A stretch of 54,235 nt of DNA from Chloroflexaceae bacterium (GTDB lineage Bacteria; Chloroflexota; Chloroflexia; Chloroflexales; Chloroflexaceae), in the NCBI GenBank assembly GCA_012031225.1, contig JAAUTZ010000002.1, forward strand, positions 26,080-80,314, given 5' to 3'. Below the pieces are notes generated by a model, which was not told where the DNA came from, ran no database searches, and saw only the letters and a list, made by a program, of their open reading frames with translations. A program made the position numbers and the translations under genes. Of this stretch, positions 34,864-40,878 are shown piece by piece (the first letter of the stretch is position 1; the number at the start of each line of letters is the position of its first letter).

Positions 34864-34939
34864 TGGTACCGGGGACGAGATTTGAACTCGTGACCTATTG
34901 ATTATGAATCAATCGCTCTAACCGCTGAGCTACCCCGGC
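34864..34939 (-). tRNA. tRNA with CAU anticodon (elongator Met or Ile2)
   Basis: Full cloverleaf: acceptor GCCGGGG/CCCCGGT with a G1-U72 wobble, D stem GCTC/GAGC with an 8-nt loop, anticodon arm ATTGA-TTCATAA-TCAAT, variable AGGTC, T arm ACGAG-TTCAAAT-CTCGT, A73 and encoded CCA. Not the initiator: no GC-rich anticodon stem, no C1 x A72 mismatch. The T29-A41 pair matches E. coli elongator Met, while the short D loop (AGCGGTTA) is like Ile2. The identity is left open; the gene sits directly before tilS, whose substrate is tRNA-Ile2. Confidence 0.9.
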
Positions 34940-34952
34940 GTGCTGCTAGTTT

Positions 34953-34981
34953 AGGGTAGCTGAAAACTAGGCACTTGTCAA
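34953..34981 (-). promoter_or_regulatory. Promoter of tRNA(CAU)-tilS-hpt
   Basis: Minus strand -35 TTGACA (34976-34981), 17-bp spacer, -10 TACCCT (34953-34958), 13 bp before the tRNA 5' end. Confidence 0.65.
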
Positions 34982-35063
34982 GTCTCCCAGCACGCACGGC
35001 TCCCAGTAACAGGCTCTTGTTGTTTCAAATAATCGCAGTCATTAACCAAAAACCGAATGAATA

Positions 35064-35072
35064 TGGTATAAT
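35064..35072 (+). promoter_or_regulatory. Extended -10 promoter of the TPR gene
   Basis: TATGGTATAAT, i.e. TG-G-TATAAT, followed by GTGGAAAA. The same TATGGTATAAT plus TGGAAAA occurs before phaE at 44246-44262. Confidence 0.7.
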
Positions 35073-35093
35073 GTGGAAAAGCGAAAACTATGT

Positions 35094-36401
35094 ATGCTAC
35101 CACCATCAAGCCCAGCCGAGCGTGCCATGATTGACTTACAGAAACGCGATGAAGGCTTACGCCACTACTATCGGGGCTTGGCATTTGAGCAAGCCAATCG
35201 TATGCCCGAAGCGGTTGAAGAGTATCGCCTCGCGATAGCGGTGTATCCGCATTTGCGTGAAGCCCACGCCGCACTTGGCTTCTACTACCAACGCGCGGGC
35301 TTGCTCGCCAAAGCCGCCGATCAGTTTCAGACGGTGGTTAATCTCGAAGGCGATTTCCTCGCCTACTTCAATCTCGGCTATGTGCTGATCGAGCTTGAAC
35401 GCTACGAAGAAGCCCTGCATGCGTTTGAAGCCTGCCTGCAACTGATGCCGGATGACCCCGCCACGCACTACGAAGTGGCCTTCATCAAATCTAGCCACCA
35501 CCAGAACTACACCGACGCGCTGCGCCATCTGAAATACCCCCTAGCGAGCTACGCCGATGATTGGGAGATCCACAATCTGCACGGGCAATGCTTGCTGGGT
35601 CTGCGCCGCTACGATGAAGCCCTGACCGCATTTGGGCAAGCCCTCCTACTTGCGGCGACGGCGGGCCCTGAAGTGCAGACTGAGCTGATCGAGAATATCA
35701 CCGCAGTCGAACGCTACCGCGAGTTCCGGGCCCTCAACACCGTCAAAGATCAGATGTATGCCAATGAAGGCGTAGTCTACATCGGCTCGGCTCAAGATAA
35801 CGGGTTAGCGGTGACCGAGACCAAAGATTACCACTTCACCTACCCCGACATTGGCACGACGCTGCAACGCCTGATGGCACTGGTGCGCGGGAGTGAATGG
35901 GATTTCACGGCCCTGTGCGCCGCCGATCTGGTAGCGCGGCCGTTGGTGCTAGCATTGGGGCAGTTGCTCGAACGTCCGGTTCGCACGATTGAACAGCTTC
36001 AGCCCGATGATGCCGTGTTGTTGGTGCTGGCTGTGGGGCGCGAAGTTGAGCTGTTGCAGGTTGCGAGTGAGCGGATTCCGTGTCGGCATGTGGCTTTCTG
36101 CATGGGCTTGAACTGGCTGCGCCACAGCCGGACTTTGCCGGAGATTGTCGGGATTGTCGCGCATGGGGTATGCAGTGTGCCGTGGGAAGCCGAACTGCGG
36201 CGGCTACGGGCGGATGGGGCTACCAATGCCGTGCTGCAACAGAGCATCGAACACGCCACCGAACGGATTCTGCAAGCCACGCAAGAAGTCCCGCGTGAGC
36301 GCAACCTCTCGCGCCAAGTGCGCTACTACACCCGTACCCATCGGCGACTCAGCTTTGACCCAAGCAGCAGTCATGGTTTCACCAGCCCCGCCAACTCTTA
36401 G
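35094..36401 (+). CDS. TPR protein with unrecognised C-terminal domain
   Basis: About 435 residues. Residues 20-200 form TPR repeats (LAFEQANRMPEAVEEYRLAI, AHAALGFYYQRAGLLAKAAD, LGYVLIELERYEEALHAFEA). The C-terminal 220 residues (starting near YIGSAQDNGLAVTETKDYHF) form an alpha/beta region that I cannot assign. A GTG at 35073 is in frame but lies directly after the -10 element, so it cannot be on the transcript; ATG 35094 (MLPPSSPAERAMIDL) or ATG 35127 is the start. The end overlaps the uvsE-like gene by about 29 bp. Function unknown. Confidence 0.7.
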   Translation: MLPPSSPAERAMIDLQKRDEGLRHYYRGLAFEQANRMPEAVEEYRLAIAVYPHLREAHAALGFYYQRAGLLAKAADQFQTVVNLEGDFLAYFNLGYVLIELERYEEALHAFEACLQLMPDDPATHYEVAFIKSSHHQNYTDALRHLKYPLASYADDWEIHNLHGQCLLGLRRYDEALTAFGQALLLAATAGPEVQTELIENITAVERYREFRALNTVKDQMYANEGVVYIGSAQDNGLAVTETKDYHFTYPDIGTTLQRLMALVRGSEWDFTALCAADLVARPLVLALGQLLERPVRTIEQLQPDDAVLLVLAVGREVELLQVASERIPCRHVAFCMGLNWLRHSRTLPEIVGIVAHGVCSVPWEAELRRLRADGATNAVLQQSIEHATERILQATQEVPRERNLSRQVRYYTRTHRRLSFDPSSSHGFTSPANS

Positions 36402-37419
36402 GAAGCACGCTCGCACGGATCAGCCCCAGCCAGTGCGTTTGCGGGAGGCGGGCCGGCCGGGCTACGCGCCGCAACCAATCCCCGCGTCGCCGCGGCTGGG
36501 CTTTGCGGTGCGGGTGGTGGGGCAACCGAGCCTGCGGAGCCACGCCCCACGGGCCGCAGCGCAGCAGCAGCTTGGCTTGGGTTTGCTCATGCTCCGCGAT
36601 ATTCTGCACTACCTCCAGCACCAGCAGATCAGCTACTACCGCCTCGATCCAGCCTTGCTGCCGCTGCACGATCTGGCTTTGGCGGGGAGCCAGTTGGCCG
36701 CACAGCAGGCTACGCTGGCGGTGCTGGCGGCCCAGATCGCGCAGCAGCAGGTGCGTCTGACGCTCCACGCCGGGCCGCATGTGGTGTTGGGCACGGCTGA
36801 TCCTGCGCTTGCGCGAGCCAGCCAAGCTGAACTGACGCTGCTTGCGGCGTTGCTGGAAGCCCTGCACCCAGATCCATCCGGCTGCATTGTGGTGCATGTG
36901 GGTGGCTCCAGTGGGCCTGCCGCCCGGCGAACCAGTCTGGAGCAGTTTGCCATGCACTATACCCAGCTTCCGGCGGCGGTGCGGCGGCGGGTGGTTGTTG
37001 AGCATGATCACGCTGGCTTTGATCTGGCCGATCTGCTCTGGTTGCATCAACAGTGTGGTGTGGCTATCGTCTTCGATTATCTGCACTGGCTGCTGCACAA
37101 TCAGCACGCGCTCCCGCTCGCGCTCGCGTTGGGCTTGGCAACGGCTACATGGTCACCGGGGGTGCGCCCCGAAGTGCATCTCAGCACGGCCCGCACCGAA
37201 GCCCACCTGTTACCGCCGCAGGGCAAGCAGCCAGCGCGGGTGCTTGCGCCGCGCCACGGGCAGCACGCTGATTTCGTCAATCCGCACGACCTGCTAGCGG
37301 TGCTGCACGCTGGGCGCGGCTTGCCGCCTTTCGATCTGCTGCTGGAAGCGAAAGCGGGCGATCTGGCCGTCTTGCGCTTGCGGCACGCGCTGGAGCGAGA
37401 GCTAGGTTTCAGGTGCTAG
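36373..37419 (+). CDS. uvsE: UV damage endonuclease UvsE (divergent)
   Basis: Up to 348 residues; the conserved core begins at about 41 (RLGFAVRVVG). The TIM-barrel metal ligands of UvsE/Uve1 can be placed: His132 in LHAGPH, His175 in VVHVGG, Glu210 in VVVEHDH, Asp235 and His238 in FDYLH, His269 in RPEVHLS, His298 in GQHADF and Glu325 in LLLEAK. The enzyme nicks 5' of UV photoproducts. Deviations: HPGQY, whose Gln-Tyr probe the lesion in Thermus UVDE, is HAGPH; the lysine two residues before the HYS-type histidine is Glu267. The start is uncertain (36373-36500). The last residues LGFRC and the stop are encoded inside a heptamer repeat array. Confidence 0.85.
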   Translation: MVSPAPPTLRKHARTDQPQPVRLREAGRPGYAPQPIPASPRLGFAVRVVGQPSLRSHAPRAAAQQQLGLGLLMLRDILHYLQHQQISYYRLDPALLPLHDLALAGSQLAAQQATLAVLAAQIAQQQVRLTLHAGPHVVLGTADPALARASQAELTLLAALLEALHPDPSGCIVVHVGGSSGPAARRTSLEQFAMHYTQLPAAVRRRVVVEHDHAGFDLADLLWLHQQCGVAIVFDYLHWLLHNQHALPLALALGLATATWSPGVRPEVHLSTARTEAHLLPPQGKQPARVLAPRHGQHADFVNPHDLLAVLHAGRGLPPFDLLLEAKAGDLAVLRLRHALERELGFRC

Positions 37420-37445
37420 GTTTCAGGTGCTAGGTTTCAGGATAG
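37404..37445. repeat. Heptanucleotide repeat array B1
   Basis: Six 7-bp units alternating AGGTTTC and AGGTGCT (a 14-bp higher-order unit), last unit AGGATAG. It contains the uvsE stop codon. Confidence 0.85.
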
Positions 37446-37455
37446 GAAGACACAC

Positions 37456-37482
37456 CACGAAGAACGCGAAGGACACGAAGGG
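37456..37482. repeat. Nonanucleotide repeat CACGAAGRA x3
   Basis: CACGAAGAA, CGCGAAGGA, CACGAAGGG in direct tandem between two heptamer arrays. Confidence 0.7.
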
Positions 37483-37485
37483 GGC

Positions 37486-37520
37486 AGGTGTGAGGTAACA
37501 GGTGACAGGTTTTAGGGGGC
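37486..37520. repeat. Heptanucleotide repeat array B2
   Basis: Five 7-bp units: AGGTGTG, AGGTAAC, AGGTGAC, AGGTTTT, AGGGGGC. Confidence 0.75.
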
Positions 37521-37559
37521 GAGCTGGATTGGTGATTGGCTAGCGTGGGCTAGGCCCGG

Positions 37560-37586
37560 CACCCGCCAGAGCTAATCTGGCGGGTG
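37560..37586. terminator. Hairpin at the end of the DUF5684 gene
   Basis: CACCCGCCAGA-N5-TCTGGCGGGTG, perfect 11-bp arms, 27 bp beyond the stop at 37614 on the minus strand. No T-run. Confidence 0.6.
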
Positions 37587-37613
37587 GTGTCTGGGCTGAG
37601 CGTGAGCTGCCGC

Positions 37614-38000
37614 TTAGGCCGCCGCTGGACCGACGTACTTGGCATCGCTGAAGCCCAACAAGGGATAGAAGATGATCCCTAAGAGGAACAGCCCAAATGC
37701 ATAGGCAATGCCTTTGCCAAACGACTTGGCCGTATCATTGGAGATCAGGAACAGAATGACAAGGTTGACGAGTGGGATCAAGAGCAAGAGCAGCCACCAA
37801 CCCGGCCGACCAACGATCTTGAGCAGGATGAAAAAGTTGTAGATTGGGATCAAGGCTTTCCAGCCAGCTTCTCCGGCCTTCTCGAACAGTTTCCACTGCC
37901 CGACCACAACCCCAACATAGAAGGCAAACGTGAATAGGTTGCTAAACCAGCCGCCGCCGTCATTCGCCTGTGCCAATACCGTTGCAAGCGTAAATTCCAT
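37614..38000 (-). CDS. DUF5684-type small membrane protein
   Basis: A 128-residue protein with about three to four membrane segments. The wording GWKALIPIYNFFILLKIVGR, then WWLLLLLIPLVNLVILF and AKSFGKGIAYAFGLFLLGII, ending FSDAKY, is the DUF5684 pattern seen alone or next to signal peptidase genes in many bacteria. A hydrophobic N-terminus (TLATVLAQANDGGG) may be a signal or signal anchor. Function unknown. It is transcribed alone from a good promoter 139 bp upstream. Confidence 0.8.
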   Translation of the reverse strand: MEFTLATVLAQANDGGGWFSNLFTFAFYVGVVVGQWKLFEKAGEAGWKALIPIYNFFILLKIVGRPGWWLLLLLIPLVNLVILFLISNDTAKSFGKGIAYAFGLFLLGIIFYPLLGFSDAKYVGPAAA

Positions 38001-38138
38001 TGCATTCCCCTCTCATGTACATAGGCCCACCAAGCCTGATGCTAGTGCGCCATGCGACAATACTTCCCCAACTGAAGTTACACAAGTCACACTTGGACGT
38101 ACTCCGGATCTGAACTTTGCATCATTGCTGTACAGATC

Positions 38139-38167
38139 ATGGTAGCACAGGGCTAACTATTTGGCAA
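38139..38167 (-). promoter_or_regulatory. Promoter of the DUF5684 gene
   Basis: Minus strand -35 TTGCCA (38162-38167), 17-bp spacer, extended -10 TGC-TACCAT (TACCAT 38139-38144). Confidence 0.6.
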
Positions 38168-38173
38168 GTAACC

Positions 38174-38316
38174 TTACTTGGTCACTTCAAGCACGACGTA
38201 GCCATCCAGTTCGGTTACAAAGTGCAGGCGCGGTTCCTGTTCAATTTGAGGGGCTAGATCAGCCCATTCGCAAGGCTTGGGCCACCCAGCCGGTAATATA
38301 GGCCTCCGCCCCAACC
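38174..38316 (-). pseudogene. Remnant of a protein C-terminus with a frameshift
   Basis: Two minus-strand frames together read like one protein end: WVGAEAYITGWVAQALRMG and then, after a one-base shift, ADLAPQIEQEPRLHFVTELD followed by GYVVLEVTK and a TAA at 38174. There is no start codon or upstream domain; a heptamer array replaces what should lie upstream. The parent family is not recognised. Confidence 0.45.
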
Positions 38317-38319
38317 CAA

Positions 38320-38397
38320 TCACCTAACCTTAATCACCTAGCACCCGCCACCTACCACCTAACACCTGCCACCTCGCACCTGCCACCCAGTCACCTG
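38320..38397. repeat. Heptanucleotide repeat array C
   Basis: About eleven 7-bp units of the type NCACCTR on the plus strand (TCACCTA, CCACCTA, ACACCTG, GCACCTG and others), i.e. the reverse complement of the AGGTGNN arrays. It directly abuts the stop of the deaminase gene. Confidence 0.85.
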
Positions 38398-38402
38398 CCC
38401 CG

Positions 38403-39782
38403 CTACAGCGGATGCCGGGCCACCATGTCGGCGGCGATGGCATTGTGGCGGGCAATCAGCGCGGGCAGATCAAGCCCCTGTAATACCCCATCGCGCAGCA
38501 CCACGCGCCCATGAATAACCGACAGGTCTACCCGCTCAATCGCACACAGCAGCAACGCCGCCAGCGGATCATGCACCGCGCCGCCGGACATCGCGAGCGT
38601 GTGCAGGTTCACGCCGATGATGTCAGCCGCCTTGCCGACGGCAAGCACGCCCAACTCATCACGCCCCAAGACGGCGGCACTGCCGCGTGTCGCTAGCTGG
38701 AGGCCTTCGGCTACGCTGAAGCGTTCAGCACCGAGCTGCACGCGCTGCAACAGCACGGCGGTGCGGGCTTCGTTGAGGATGTGCCCAGTATCGTTGCTCG
38801 CCGAGCCGTCTACGCCGATGCCGACTTTCACACCGTGATCGAGCATAGCCCGCACGCGGCAGATCCCCGAACCAAGCCGCATGTTCGAGGCGGGGCAATG
38901 GGCTACACCGGTGCCTGTCTCAGCCAGCAGGCGGATTTCAGCATCGTTGAGAAAGATTGCGTGGGCCCACCACACATCCGCACCCGTCCAACCCAATTCG
39001 TGCATGTAGGCGGCGGGGCGTTTGCCAAAGCGGGCAAGGCAGAAATCCTCCTCGTCGGCGGTTTCGGCAACGTGGGTGTGCAGCATAACATTGGGGTAGG
39101 CGCGGGCAAGGCGGGCCGTCTCGCGCATCAGCTGCGGCGTAACCGAGAAGGGCGAACAGGGCGCAAGCGCAATCCGCAAGAGCGACCCCGGCTGCGGATC
39201 GTGGTACTGCTCGATCACCCGTTGGCAATCGCGCAGAATGTCTGCTTCGGCTTGGACGACGTGATCGGGCGGCAAGCCGCCTTGACTGCGCCCTAGCGAC
39301 ATCGAGCCGCGTGTGGCGTGGAAGCGCATGCCCAAGGTCTGGGCAGCACGGATTTGGGCATCGAGCGTGGAGTCGTTGGGGAACAGGTACAGGTGATCGC
39401 TGCTGGTGGTGCAGCCAGAGCGGATCAGTTCGGCCATTGCGGTCAGGCTGCTGATATAGACGGCTTCGTCGGTTAGTTCGCCCCAGATCGGGTAGAGCCG
39501 CACCAGCCAATCAAACAGCTTCTGATCCTGTGCGCCGGGCACAGCGCGGGTTAGCGTTTGGTAGAAGTGGTGGTGGGTGTTGATCAGGCCCGGCAGCAAG
39601 GCCAAGCCGCGTGCATCGAGTACCTCATCGGCGGTAGCTTCCACAGCCGGTGGCAGGTCGGGTGGATCAAAAATCTGCACGATCCAGCCATCGCGGATGA
39701 GGATGCTGCCGCCGGCAATGCGCGGACGGGTGGCATCCATTGTCAGCACCACATCAGCGTGCTTGAGGAGAAGTGAGGGCAT
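38403..39782 (-). CDS. Amidohydrolase, 8-oxoguanine/guanine-type deaminase
   Basis: Cytosine/guanine deaminase-like enzyme of the amidohydrolase superfamily, 459 residues. Metal ligands are in LINTHHHFYQTLTRA, TLHTHVAET and GVDGSASND. The substrate-site sequence AHCPASNMRLGSGI and the Phe-Tyr-Gln after HHH match the 8-oxoguanine deaminase (Pa0142-like) group; AtzB/TrzN-like hydrolases are close relatives. The role would be guanine or oxidised-guanine deamination. It lies between two heptamer arrays and alone on its strand unit, with no purine genes nearby. Confidence 0.8.
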   Translation of the reverse strand: MPSLLLKHADVVLTMDATRPRIAGGSILIRDGWIVQIFDPPDLPPAVEATADEVLDARGLALLPGLINTHHHFYQTLTRAVPGAQDQKLFDWLVRLYPIWGELTDEAVYISSLTAMAELIRSGCTTSSDHLYLFPNDSTLDAQIRAAQTLGMRFHATRGSMSLGRSQGGLPPDHVVQAEADILRDCQRVIEQYHDPQPGSLLRIALAPCSPFSVTPQLMRETARLARAYPNVMLHTHVAETADEEDFCLARFGKRPAAYMHELGWTGADVWWAHAIFLNDAEIRLLAETGTGVAHCPASNMRLGSGICRVRAMLDHGVKVGIGVDGSASNDTGHILNEARTAVLLQRVQLGAERFSVAEGLQLATRGSAAVLGRDELGVLAVGKAADIIGVNLHTLAMSGGAVHDPLAALLLCAIERVDLSVIHGRVVLRDGVLQGLDLPALIARHNAIAADMVARHPL

Positions 39783-39800
39783 CGGTTTGTCCTTCGTGGT

Positions 39801-39828
39801 AGGTGTCAGGTGTCGGGTGTCAGGTGGT
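39801..39828. repeat. Heptanucleotide repeat array D1
   Basis: Four 7-bp units AGGTGTC, AGGTGTC, GGGTGTC, AGGTGGT, located upstream of the deaminase start. Confidence 0.8.
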
Positions 39829-39880
39829 ACGTTATAGGTAAACCCGTACAGCTTTGCTGCTCCCTAGTCACGCCTCGCTG

Positions 39881-39922
39881 ATACCTAGCACCTGACACCT
39901 GACACCTAGCACCCAATACCTG
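39881..39922. repeat. Heptanucleotide repeat array D2
   Basis: Six units: ATACCTA, GCACCTG, ACACCTG, ACACCTA, GCACCCA, ATACCTG, in the opposite orientation to array D1, 52 bp away, so the two can pair. Confidence 0.85.
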
Positions 39923-39924
39923 CT

Positions 39925-40809
39925 TTAGCGTTCCTCAATCGAAATGGCGATGATCTCCTCGCCGGGCGTGGTAGCCGTCATCGGGTCGCGCAGGGGGATA
40001 CCCTCTGCGATCTCCTGCCCAGCGATCACCTCGCCAAAGACGGTGTACTGACCCGTCAAGTGGGCGGCGGGTGCAGTGGTGATGAAGAACTGCGAACTGG
40101 CACTGTTGGGATCGTTGGCACGGGCCATGGCAAGGATGCCGGGCCGATCAAAAGCGACCTCGTTGGTAAACTCGGCGGGCACATTGTAGCCTGCGCCGCC
40201 TGTGCCCGTGCCGAGCGGATCGCCGCCCTGCGCCATAAAGCCCTCGATCACGCGATGCCATGTCAGCCCATCGTAGAAGCCCTCATTGGCGAGGAACACA
40301 AAGCTGTTCACCGTCTGAGGCGCAAGGTCGGGGCGCAGTTGGGCGACAATCTCGCCGCGCGGGGTGGTGATCGTGGCGAGATACTCGCGGCTTGGGTCAA
40401 TCGTCATGGGTGGCAGCTCAGTAAAGATTGGGCGGCTCTCCGGTGCATCTACCCGATCTGGTGCAGCAGCGGTGGGGGCTAGCGCCTGTTCAGTCAAGGC
40501 TTGCAGGGCGAGGTCGTTGATTGCGGCGGGCACGTCATCCGCCACAGCAGCAGCCTGTTCGGGGGGGGTGCTCCGCCCAAACAGCATAAAGCCGAGCAAT
40601 GCCAGCACCCCCAGCACGGCTGCACCAGAGAGAATAGCTGGCCAGTTGGGGCTGGGCTTGGGGGGCTGGGCAAGGGCCGCGGTGGTGCGGCTTTTGCCTG
40701 TGGGCGGTGCGGGGGGGGACGTTTTGCTCGCAGGGGCGGCGGGCTGTACCGATTTGGGCATAGCGACGGTGCCCTTCTGCTTTCCACGACGGCGTTGTGA
40801 GCGACTCAC
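39925..40809 (-). CDS. Membrane-anchored cyclophilin-type peptidyl-prolyl isomerase
   Basis: The 294-residue protein has a basic, Pro/Ala-rich cytosolic N-terminus and one TM segment at about 57-75 (AILSGAAVLGVLALLGFMLF). A low-complexity linker follows, then a cyclophilin domain from about 135 with FVFLANEGFYDGLTWHRVIE, FMAQGGDPLGTGTGG and ANDPNSASSQFFIT. The catalytic-site FHR/W equivalents (WHRV) and the QFF motif are present. It would fold exported proteins at the outer face of the membrane. Confidence 0.9.
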   Translation of the reverse strand: MSRSQRRRGKQKGTVAMPKSVQPAAPASKTSPPAPPTGKSRTTAALAQPPKPSPNWPAILSGAAVLGVLALLGFMLFGRSTPPEQAAAVADDVPAAINDLALQALTEQALAPTAAAPDRVDAPESRPIFTELPPMTIDPSREYLATITTPRGEIVAQLRPDLAPQTVNSFVFLANEGFYDGLTWHRVIEGFMAQGGDPLGTGTGGAGYNVPAEFTNEVAFDRPGILAMARANDPNSASSQFFITTAPAAHLTGQYTVFGEVIAGQEIAEGIPLRDPMTATTPGEEIIAISIEER

Positions 40810-40878
40810 AGCAACACTCCTTTATAAGATGTTCATAGTCAGCGGCGAATCCATAACTTGAGGAATAGTATAGCACGC

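Larger units (their letters stand above)
38001..38402. other. Intergenic region with promoter, gene remnant and repeats
   Basis: These 402 bp contain no intact gene. They hold the DUF5684 promoter (38139-38167), a frameshifted coding remnant (38174-38316, minus) and an eleven-unit heptamer array (38320-38397). Confidence 0.7.

Noticed and set aside
36145-36372. Upstream extension of the uvsE frame by 76 codons
   Set aside because: Overlaps the end of the TPR gene and is Cys/Arg-rich without homology; the core begins after 36373.
30431-39922. CRISPR-like character of the regularly repeated arrays
   Set aside because: Units are 7 bp in direct contact with no spacers, and there are no cas genes.
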